In this document: positions 43,058 to 49,304 of the stretch, one piece after another
How the letters are laid out: every line of letters starts with the position of its first letter
Numbering within the stretch: the first letter of the stretch is position 1
Origin: Terrabacter sp. MAHUQ-38
GTDB lineage: Bacteria > Actinomycetota > Actinomycetes > Actinomycetales > Dermatophilaceae
Assembly: GCF_014518425.1 (NCBI RefSeq)
Contig: NZ_JACVCU010000001.1
Coordinates: 186,001 to 250,000 of the forward strand
Direction: 5' to 3'
DNA: 64,000 bases
Notes under the pieces: model-generated
What the model saw: only the letters and a program-made list of their open reading frames with translations
Databases searched by the model: none
What the model was told of the DNA's origin: nothing
Program-made: the position numbers and the translations under genes

Positions 43058-45673
43058 TCACTCGGACAGCCGCTTGTGGCTGAACCGGAAGACGACGAAC
43101 TCGGCGGGCTTGGCCGGCGCGATCGCGACCTCCGTGATGATGAGCCCGAGGTCGATGTCCGCCTCGGTCATCGTCTCGCCGAGACCGACCCGCACCCGGT
43201 ACGCCTGCTCGGGCTTCGTGCCGGCGAGGGCACCTGCCCGCCACTGCTGGTCGAGGAAGTTCTCGACCGAGACCTTGACCCGGATCCAGGTCTGGGCGGT
43301 GTTGGGCTCGAAGACGACCCACTGCGTGGCCCGGTCGACCGACGTCTCGATCATGTTGAAGAGGCGGCGCACGTTGACGTAGCGCCACGTCGTGTCGTCG
43401 GTCGCGTTGCGCGCTCCCCAGAGGCGGGTGCCGCGGCCCGGGAAGGCGCGGATGAGGTTGACCCCACCGGGGTTGAGCAGGTCCTGCCGGCGCTGCGTGT
43501 ACGTCTGCGAGAGGCCGACGATACCGGTGACCGTCTCGTTGCCCGGCGCCTTGTGGACGCCGCGGAGCCGGTCGGTGCGGGCGAAGACCCCCGCGACGAA
43601 GCCCGACGGCGGGACCGTCGTGAAGCGGTCGATCGAGTCGGGGTCGACGGTGACGATCTGCAGATGCGGCGCGTACAGCCCGGCATACGTGCTCGACAGG
43701 GTCGTGTTGCGCCAGGCGAGCAGGTCGGTGTCGTCGAGGTCCGGCGCGTCGACGATCGCGTAGCGGCGGAAGTTCTCGCAGTGGGTCACGACCTGGCCCA
43801 CGAGGTCGGCGTGCAGGAGCGGGTCACCGAGTCCCAGCGCGTCGGGACAGATCACCATGGCCGGCTCGGTGACCTCCTCGAGCCGGGAGAGCCCGGCGCG
43901 GAAGTCGTCGTTGGTCGGGGCCTTGTCGGCGCCGATGCGGTCGACCGCGGTGTAGAACGGCGCCGCCGCGAGCGACACCGCCGGCGCACCGACGCCGCGG
44001 GGCGTCACCGAGACGAAGGCCGAGATGCCGTTGACGACGTCGTCCTTGGCGAAGTACGCCGGGTGGTCGGGGCTCAGCGAGAGCCCACCGAACGACTCGG
44101 CGACGACGCCGCCGACCGTCACGGTCAGCGAGAACCGCGCGGCGACGACGGACGCCGACTCGACGGCATACAGCGGGAACCGCACCTGGGCCGTGTTCGA
44201 GACGGCGGTGCCGGCCGCGAACCTGAGCACGTACGTGTCGCCGCCGACCGCGTCGACCGCCGTGATCGGCGCGAACGCCGTCCCGAGGCCGAGCACGTCG
44301 CCGACACGCGGGGCGACGCCGCAGCGGACCGCGATGCCCTCGTCGGCGTCGGCCTGGAGGGTGAACGTCGCGTCGGTGTACGTGTCGGTGGCGACCGGCG
44401 CGGGGGCGAGGGTGAAGCCGCCCGGGGTCCGCGTCGCGACGACCGTCGGCGTCGCCCCGGCGCCGGTGAAGGTGACACGGGCACCGGCCGGCAGGAAGCC
44501 GTACGCGTTCGCGACGTCCGCAGCGGTGAGCCCGGTGATGCCGAGGCCGCCGTCCGAGAGGAGCACGGCGCTGACCGGTGCGTTGACGGTGACGGGGCCG
44601 CTCGGCGGGGCCGTGGCGCCGACGACGACGAAACGGTTCGTCTGCCACAGCGCGGTGCGGCCGTCGCCCGTCGTGAGCCGCGCGGCCGCGTGCTCGGGCA
44701 GGCTCGACGTCAGCTCGGACGCGATGGGCGCCGTCAGCGGGCGGTCGAACGCCAGGGCGGATGCCGTGATGTTGAGCGACGGCGGGCTGCCGGCGGGGGT
44801 GCCCGCGACGGTCGCCAGCGCGCGGAAGTCCGCGCGGCGCTGGACGAACGCGGCCCCCGGCACCGCGCCGGGCGACGCGTCGAGCGTCAGTGTGACACCG
44901 CTGCCGGCCTGCGTGACGTCCGTGACGACGGCGCTGGACCGGCTGCCGTTCGGGGCGACCGCCACGACGACGTCGCCCTTCCTGAACCCCTTGCCCGACG
45001 GCAGGAAGAGTGACGTGGCGCCGCTCGCGGCCGCGCTCGCCACGACCGAGCCGGCAGGCAGCGTCACGGCGGCGCTCGCGCTGCCGACGGTGATCGACGT
45101 CGTCGTGAGGGCGGTGACGGTGGCGGTCGGCGGTGCCGCGACCGAGCCGGTCGTCGGTGCGGCGACGAGGGCCACGGTGTCGCCCGGCTTGAGGCCCCCG
45201 GTCGAGGCGACGGCGATCGTGGCGCCACCGCCGCTCGAGATCGCCGGCGTTGCGGCTGTCGTCGACGCCCGGTAGAAGGCGCCGGAGGCAGCCGACTCGT
45301 CCCCGGACACCGAGACGGCGAGGTCGTTGCCCCACGTGCCCGGCGAGCTCGCCTCGATGTCGAAGCTCTCGGCGCCCGCCACGTCGAACGCGGTCCACGA
45401 CGCGCTCGTCGACGGGTCGACGCGGACGATCCACGCGGCCGGCCCGCCGTTCTCGAAGTAGCCGAAGACCGACTCACCCGTGAAGCCGCGCGACGTCGCG
45501 GCCCCGAAGGTGCGCACGAAGTCGGCCCAGCCGGTGACGCGCGTCGGCTCCTTGACGGGTCCCTTGCGCGTCGTGCCGAGCACGGCGACGACGCTCGTGG
45601 GGGCGGCTGCGATCGGCTGCGGCCCCGACGGGACCTCCTCGACGTAGACGCCTGGGGATAGGTAGGTCGTCAC
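43058..45673 (-). CDS. Contractile tail sheath protein (Afp2/3/4-like)
   Basis: 871 aa. N-terminus YLSPGVYVEEVPSGPQPI and C-terminus (EVAIAPAKPAEFVVFRFSHK) are diagnostic of phage-type sheath. Residues ~1-140 and ~510-871 form the conserved sheath core; ~140-510 are a Ser/Thr/Val/Ala-rich beta insertion, making it nearly twice the usual length. It is the only sheath gene in the cluster (Afp has three). GTG start with GAGGAGGG upstream. Confidence 0.92.
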   Translation of the reverse strand: MTTYLSPGVYVEEVPSGPQPIAAAPTSVVAVLGTTRKGPVKEPTRVTGWADFVRTFGAATSRGFTGESVFGYFENGGPAAWIVRVDPSTSASWTAFDVAGAESFDIEASSPGTWGNDLAVSVSGDESAASGAFYRASTTAATPAISSGGGATIAVASTGGLKPGDTVALVAAPTTGSVAAPPTATVTALTTTSITVGSASAAVTLPAGSVVASAAASGATSLFLPSGKGFRKGDVVVAVAPNGSRSSAVVTDVTQAGSGVTLTLDASPGAVPGAAFVQRRADFRALATVAGTPAGSPPSLNITASALAFDRPLTAPIASELTSSLPEHAAARLTTGDGRTALWQTNRFVVVGATAPPSGPVTVNAPVSAVLLSDGGLGITGLTAADVANAYGFLPAGARVTFTGAGATPTVVATRTPGGFTLAPAPVATDTYTDATFTLQADADEGIAVRCGVAPRVGDVLGLGTAFAPITAVDAVGGDTYVLRFAAGTAVSNTAQVRFPLYAVESASVVAARFSLTVTVGGVVAESFGGLSLSPDHPAYFAKDDVVNGISAFVSVTPRGVGAPAVSLAAAPFYTAVDRIGADKAPTNDDFRAGLSRLEEVTEPAMVICPDALGLGDPLLHADLVGQVVTHCENFRRYAIVDAPDLDDTDLLAWRNTTLSSTYAGLYAPHLQIVTVDPDSIDRFTTVPPSGFVAGVFARTDRLRGVHKAPGNETVTGIVGLSQTYTQRRQDLLNPGGVNLIRAFPGRGTRLWGARNATDDTTWRYVNVRRLFNMIETSVDRATQWVVFEPNTAQTWIRVKVSVENFLDQQWRAGALAGTKPEQAYRVRVGLGETMTEADIDLGLIITEVAIAPAKPAEFVVFRFSHKRLSE

Positions 45674-45760
45674 GGTGCCCTCCTCGGCTCGTGCTCTCCT
45701 GCGGTGTGGGTGGGGGTGCGGGTGGTGCGGTGCGGGTGGTGCGAGTGGTGCGGTTGGGGT
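45674..45760 (-). other. C/A-rich leader before the sheath gene
   Basis: The 87-nt gap upstream of the sheath start, read on the coding strand, is nearly G-free and built of CACC/CCCGCACC units (45702-45760), followed by the GAGGAGGG ribosome site. The template strand carries G-runs (GGG, GGGGG, GGG, GGG) that could stack. Confidence 0.5.
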
Positions 45761-46375
45761 TCACGTCGTGTCGACGAGGTGGACGCGCGTGGCCACAGTG
45801 GAGAACTCCATGGCGAGCGTGCGCAGCGGGTCGCCGCCGACGAGGACGTCGAGCGGTGTGAAGGCCGCGGTCCACTCGCGCGGGGCGGACCGGTAGGTGC
45901 CGGGCGCGACCTCGGGCAGGGCGACGGTCGGCTTGGGGTTGGGGCCGGACATGGCCCGGGCCGTCACCGTCGCGCCGGTGCGGGGTGCGCCGGTCGACGG
46001 GGTGGTGAGGACGACGGTCAGCGTCATCGGCACGGGATGCACGACGTGCTCGACCTCGGCCGTCGTCAGGTCGACGACGACGGTGCGCGGCGGACGGCCG
46101 GCGAGGGTCGGGACGACGAGCACGTCGGTGAGCGCCCCGTCGGTGAGGGTCACGACCGCCTTCGGCGGCGAGGGCGGCGCGGGTGCGTCGGCTCGGGCGC
46201 TGACGACGAGCAGGTCGGGCAGGACCCGCAGCGACCAGCCGCGTGGCACAGGCTCGAGGTGGGCCTCGAGCCCGCGCAGGAAGACTCCCGTGGAGGCGTG
46301 GACGAGACGCACGGTGTGCCGCAGCGTCGTGGTCACCGTCGCGAGATGCGGCCGCGTGGCCGGCTGGGTGGTCAC
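45761..46375 (-). CDS. Uncharacterised eCIS operon protein (204 aa)
   Basis: 204 aa between the cap-like and sheath genes. N-terminal half has LRHTVRLVHASTGVFLRGLEAHLEP; C-terminal half has a beta-rich, carboxypeptidase-regulatory-like pattern (PMTLTVVLTTPSTGAPRTGATVTARAM) and ends WTAAFTPLDVLVGGDPLRTL. No signal peptide or membrane helix. Position suggests a cap, collar or decoration role. GTG overlaps the preceding stop (GTGA). Not a family I can name. Confidence 0.6.
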   Translation of the reverse strand: MTTQPATRPHLATVTTTLRHTVRLVHASTGVFLRGLEAHLEPVPRGWSLRVLPDLLVVSARADAPAPPSPPKAVVTLTDGALTDVLVVPTLAGRPPRTVVVDLTTAEVEHVVHPVPMTLTVVLTTPSTGAPRTGATVTARAMSGPNPKPTVALPEVAPGTYRSAPREWTAAFTPLDVLVGGDPLRTLAMEFSTVATRVHLVDTT

Positions 46376-46914
46376 GGCGCACCCACGTAGTCGATGCGGT
46401 GCTCACGGACGCGGCCGCGGCCCTCACGCTCGAGGACCGGCACGGGCGCGACGTCGACCTCGTAGAAGAGGGACAGCCGGCCGGGTCGGCCGAGCGAGCC
46501 CCACACCTGGTTGCGCTCGTCGGCGCTCGGCGCGAGCAGCCGGATCGCGAGGCTCTCGACCTCGTCCGAAAGCGGCGGCCCGAGCTCGGGTGGACGCACG
46601 ACCGGGGTCGTGTGGAACGCCTGGACGACCCGGCCGAGGCGGGTCTGCGCCTCGTCGTGGTCGCCGATGTAGGTGACGACGTAGGCCAGCTGGAGCGACA
46701 GGGGCGCGCGGACCAGTCCGGTCAGGCCGTCGACGAGGGGCCGGTTGCGCAGGTGCGGGTGCTCGGCGACGGCGACGAGCGCCAGCACACCCTTGTTCTC
46801 CGGCAGCGGCGTCTTGTCGCCCTGGGACAGCGAGTGGAGCACGACCCACGAACCGAGGTCGGGCGTCGCCCGGTGGACGACGTCGCGCAGCGCCTCGCTG
46901 ACCTCGCGGATCAC
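46372..46914 (-). CDS. DUF4255 (Pvc16_N) cap-like protein (Afp16-like)
   Basis: 180 aa. IREVSEALRDVVHRATPDLG at the N-terminus, VLALVAVAEHPHLRNRPLV, SLQLAYVVTYIGDHDEAQTRLGRVVQAFH and EVESLAIRLLAPSADERNQVWGSLG are the Pvc16_N/DUF4255 hallmarks. Afp16-type proteins terminate tube and sheath at the distal cap. GTG start overlaps the small upstream gene; the longer frame is not protein-like. Confidence 0.86.
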   Translation of the reverse strand: MIREVSEALRDVVHRATPDLGSWVVLHSLSQGDKTPLPENKGVLALVAVAEHPHLRNRPLVDGLTGLVRAPLSLQLAYVVTYIGDHDEAQTRLGRVVQAFHTTPVVRPPELGPPLSDEVESLAIRLLAPSADERNQVWGSLGRPGRLSLFYEVDVAPVPVLEREGRGRVREHRIDYVGAP

Positions 46915-47120
46915 GGTCGCTCCCAGCGCCGCGGGGTCACGCCGTCCTCGTCGAGGCGCTCCTCGACGATCTGCTCGATCTCGGCGAACGATCCCACGTA
47001 GGTCTCCTCGTCGGTGGCCATGTCCCGGACCCGGGCGCGGATCACGGCCGGGAGCGACTCGACGTCCCGGGGCTCGGCCCAGACGTCGATGAGGAATCGC
47101 CGCCTCCATGCGCGCATCAC
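46911..47120 (-). CDS. Small first cistron of the eCIS operon
   Basis: 69 aa (GTG at 47120) or 68 aa (ATG at 47117). Basic start (RAWRRRFLIDVW), then acidic helix (FAEIEQIVEERLDEDG). No family recognised. Immediately upstream of the DUF4255 gene with a 4-nt overlap. AAGGG lies ~10 nt before the GTG. Its place as leader cistron suggests an assembly or regulatory role, by context only. Confidence 0.55.
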   Translation of the reverse strand: MMRAWRRRFLIDVWAEPRDVESLPAVIRARVRDMATDEETYVGSFAEIEQIVEERLDEDGVTPRRWERP

Positions 47121-47163
47121 CAGGCCGTGACCCTTCTCTTCAGGCCCGAGGGTCCCGAGCCGC

Positions 47164-47214
47164 GATCACCGACCGCTCACGGCGAGGCCCGCCGACGATC
47201 ACCAACCGCTCACC
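47164..47214. promoter_or_regulatory. Four-heptad SARP-type operator upstream of the eCIS operon
   Basis: GATCACC (47164), GCTCACG (47175), GATCACC (47197) and GCTCACC (47208) are direct repeats of G-A/C-TCAC-C/G spaced 11, 22 and 11 bp. SARP proteins are known to bind heptamer direct repeats at 11- or 22-bp spacing. The site lies 44 bp upstream of the first eCIS gene and just after the SARP gene. No clear -10 box is visible between it and the start. Confidence 0.65.
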
Positions 47215-47261
47215 GTCGTCAGGCACACCTCTCGTCGCTTCCGGCGGCGACGGCATACGGC

Positions 47262-48167
47262 TCAGGGCATGCGGTGCAGGCGGTCGAGCGCGCGGTCGAC
47301 GATCTCCGCGAGCCGCACGACCTCCCGGCGGGCGCGCTCGAGCTCGGCCACGAGCGCCGCAACCGATGCCGCCTGGCCGGCGTCGCCCCGGGTGATCCGG
47401 GTATAGAGCGCGACCGTCTCGGGCATCGGGTCGGCCCCTAGCTCGGAAAGGAGTGTCAGCCGGCACTGCTCGAACTGGCGCTCGACGAGGTCGTGCCGTC
47501 CGGACGCGGCATACGCGCCCATGAGATGGCGGTGGATGTCCTCGCGCAGCGGCTCGAGCGCCAGCGCGAGCCCGCCGTAGCGCCCCACGGCGGCGACGTC
47601 ACCGCGCGTGCCGTGGTGCTGCACGAGGTAGTCGAGCGCCGTGAGGTAGAGGGTCTCGATGCGGTGGCGCGCGCCGAGCACCCACTCGTCGTCGCACAGC
47701 TCGACGAGCCGGCCGCGGTGCAGAGAGACGGCGTCCTCGAGGCGACGCACGTCGTCGTCGGTGAGGTCGACGACGCTGCGCCGCAGGACGGGTTCGAGCA
47801 GGCGCTCGAAGCGGATCGCGTCGACGGTCATGTCGACGGCCGGGCTGAGCGCGACCGAGCGCCCGCCCGACCGGCCGACGAGCTCGACGCCGGTGCTCGC
47901 ACGCACTTCCGACTGGAGGCGCCACAGCGCGGTGTTGAGCCGGCGCCGGGCCGAGTCCGAGCTCGAGTCCGCAAAGAGCTGGGCCGCGGCCACCGAGCGC
48001 TGGCGACCTTCTCGCGGCGCGAGCGCCAGGTAGGCGACGAGCATGGCGGCGCCCGGCGACAGCGCCACGGGGTCGTTCCCCGAGACGAGCGTCGGAGGGC
48101 CGAGAAGATTGAGTCTGAGCCCCGAGTTGGCCACGCATACCCCCACACATCGATGTGGGCTGGTCAT
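47262..48167 (-). CDS. SARP/BTAD-family transcriptional activator
   Basis: 301 aa. N-terminal OmpR-like winged helix (~15-100: LNLLGPPTLVSGNDPVALSPGAAMLVAYLAL, RRRLNTALWRLQSEV) and a bacterial transcriptional activation domain (~105-250: DAVSLHRGRLVELCDDEWVLGARHRIETLYLTALDYL, LALEPLREDIHRHLMGAYAASGRHDLVERQFEQC). A short C-terminal helix (~260-301) is extra. No ATPase domain, so a small SARP. It is the likely activator of the adjacent eCIS operon. ATG at 48167 sits 5 nt after a TATTTT -10 box; a GTG at 48134 is an alternative. Confidence 0.82.
   Translation of the reverse strand: MTSPHRCVGVCVANSGLRLNLLGPPTLVSGNDPVALSPGAAMLVAYLALAPREGRQRSVAAAQLFADSSSDSARRRLNTALWRLQSEVRASTGVELVGRSGGRSVALSPAVDMTVDAIRFERLLEPVLRRSVVDLTDDDVRRLEDAVSLHRGRLVELCDDEWVLGARHRIETLYLTALDYLVQHHGTRGDVAAVGRYGGLALALEPLREDIHRHLMGAYAASGRHDLVERQFEQCRLTLLSELGADPMPETVALYTRITRGDAGQAASVAALVAELERARREVVRLAEIVDRALDRLHRMP
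48142..48159. promoter_or_regulatory. Inverted repeat at the SARP gene start
   Basis: CCCACA-CATCGA-TGTGGG, a perfect 6-6-6 inverted repeat just inside the assumed SARP start (or just upstream if GTG 48134 is used). Could be an operator or an mRNA hairpin. Confidence 0.4.
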
Positions 48168-48172
48168 CCCCG

Positions 48173-48178
48173 AAAATA
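48173..48178 (-). promoter_or_regulatory. -10 box of leaderless SARP promoter
   Basis: Reads TATTTT on the minus strand, an AT-rich island in GC-rich DNA, 5 nt before the ATG at 48167. Confidence 0.5.
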
Positions 48179-48262
48179 CGCCCGGGCGCCGACTTTCGTG
48201 ACCGGTTTGGCCGGATCCCGCACGCCTGAGCGTGGCCCCTTTTGGTATGCCGGGTGGCGGGC

Positions 48263-48268
48263 TAACGT
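48263..48268 (+). promoter_or_regulatory. -10 box of leaderless MmcQ-like promoter
   Basis: TAACGT, ending 8 nt before the ATG at 48277. Confidence 0.4.
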
Positions 48269-48276
48269 GCCAAGGC

Positions 48277-48684
48277 ATGGTCCGCTCGCGCAAAGCCACG
48301 CTCCGCGACATCGACGAGGCCGCGCTCGCGCTGCCCGAGGTGACGCGTGACCCCCCGAGCGGTGGCCGGCCGACGTTCCAGGTCCGCGGCCGGACGTTCG
48401 CGTTCGCGCGTGGGCCGCGCAAGGACGCGTTCGACCCGGTGACGGGAGAGCCGTACGACGACGTCCTCGCCTTCTCCTGCACGGCCGAGGACAAGGAGGC
48501 GATGGTCGGCGACGACGAGTCGCCGTGGTTCACGACGCCGCACTGGAACGGGTACAACGCGGTCCTGCTGCTCGAGCGCGACCTCGCGCGACTGACCGCG
48601 CAGGAGATCCGCGAGGTCGTCACCGACGCCTGGCTGACGAAGGCGCCGAAGCGGGTCGCGAAAGAGTTCCTCGGCGGCGCCTGA
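48277..48684 (+). CDS. MmcQ/YjbR-family protein
   Basis: 135 aa. MmcQ/YjbR (CyaY-like fold) pattern: LRDIDEAALALPEVTRDPPSGGRPTFQVRGRTFAF, then WFTTPHWNGYNAVLL and VTDAWLTKAPKRVAKEF. DNA-binding or unknown role; common in actinobacteria. Start at 48277 by promoter spacing; an in-frame ATG at 48232 adds non-conserved residues. The csoR operator starts 10 nt after its stop. Confidence 0.8.
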   Translation: MVRSRKATLRDIDEAALALPEVTRDPPSGGRPTFQVRGRTFAFARGPRKDAFDPVTGEPYDDVLAFSCTAEDKEAMVGDDESPWFTTPHWNGYNAVLLLERDLARLTAQEIREVVTDAWLTKAPKRVAKEFLGGA

Positions 48685-48693
48685 CGGTTGGAA

Positions 48694-48710
48694 ATACCCC
48701 TGAGGGGTAC
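48694..48710. promoter_or_regulatory. CsoR box upstream of csoR
   Basis: ATACCC-CTGAG-GGGTAC, a 6-5-6 inverted repeat with one mismatch, same architecture as the two boxes at 23202-23261. TTGGAA just before it may be a -35 element. Implies autoregulation of csoR-copZ-copA. Confidence 0.78.
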
Positions 48711-48736
48711 CGTGTTGTCTAGGGCGAGGAGGTGCC

Positions 48737-49018
48737 ATGGCTGGATACACCGGCAGCAAGGACGACTACCTGAAGAGGCTGCGCCGCATCGAGGGACAGG
48801 TGCGCGGCGTGCAGAAGATGGTCGACAGCGACACGTACTGCATCGACATCCTGACGCAGGTCAGCGCCATTACGAAGGCCCTGCAGGCGGTCAGCCTCGG
48901 GCTGCTCGAGGACCACGTCTCGCACTGCGTCGTCGACGCGGCTCGCGAGTCCGACGAGGCTGCGCAGGAGAAGGTCCGAGAGGCCTCCGAGGCCATCGCC
49001 CGTCTCGTCCGCAGCTGA
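48737..49018 (+). CDS. csoR: Copper-sensing repressor CsoR
   Basis: 93 aa, all-helical DUF156 family. Ligands C35, H60 and C64 (the C-H-C Cu+ site) are all present, and the RRIEGQVRGVQKMV helix is typical. Cu+ binding releases it from DNA. GAGGAGG precedes the ATG. It is the only csoR in the window, so it is the natural regulator of both copper operons. Confidence 0.95.
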   Translation: MAGYTGSKDDYLKRLRRIEGQVRGVQKMVDSDTYCIDILTQVSAITKALQAVSLGLLEDHVSHCVVDAARESDEAAQEKVREASEAIARLVRS

Positions 49019-49082
49019 CCGGCACCGCCACTCCGTCCCGAGCCCGACCGAACCGAAGCACCGAGCCACCAGGAGGCATCCG

Positions 49083-49304
49083 ATGAGCCCGACCACCGTC
49101 ACCGAGGTCACCGTCGCCGGCATGACGTGCGGCCACTGCTCCGCATCCGTCACCGAGGAGCTGTCGACCCTCCCGGGCGTCACCGACGTGGTCGTCGACC
49201 TGCATCCGGGCGAGGACTCGCCCGTCACCATCACGAGCGAGGCACCCCTCGACCCGGCCGCCGTCGCGTCCGCCGTCGAAGAGGCGGGCTACAGCCTCCG
49301 ATGA
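49083..49304 (+). CDS. copZ: CopZ-like copper chaperone (locus B)
   Basis: 73 aa HMA domain with AGMTCGHCSASV (MxCxxC) near residues 13-18 and C-terminal VEEAGYSLR. GGAGGCAT sits before the ATG. Stop overlaps the copA start by 4 nt (ATGA). Confidence 0.88.
   Translation: MSPTTVTEVTVAGMTCGHCSASVTEELSTLPGVTDVVVDLHPGEDSPVTITSEAPLDPAAVASAVEEAGYSLR

Noticed and set aside
23620-47120. Prophage interpretation of the tail-like genes
   Set aside because: No capsid, portal, terminase, integrase, lysis or repressor genes; AAA+ ATPase, DUF4157-like, DUF5908 and DUF4255 proteins mark an eCIS.
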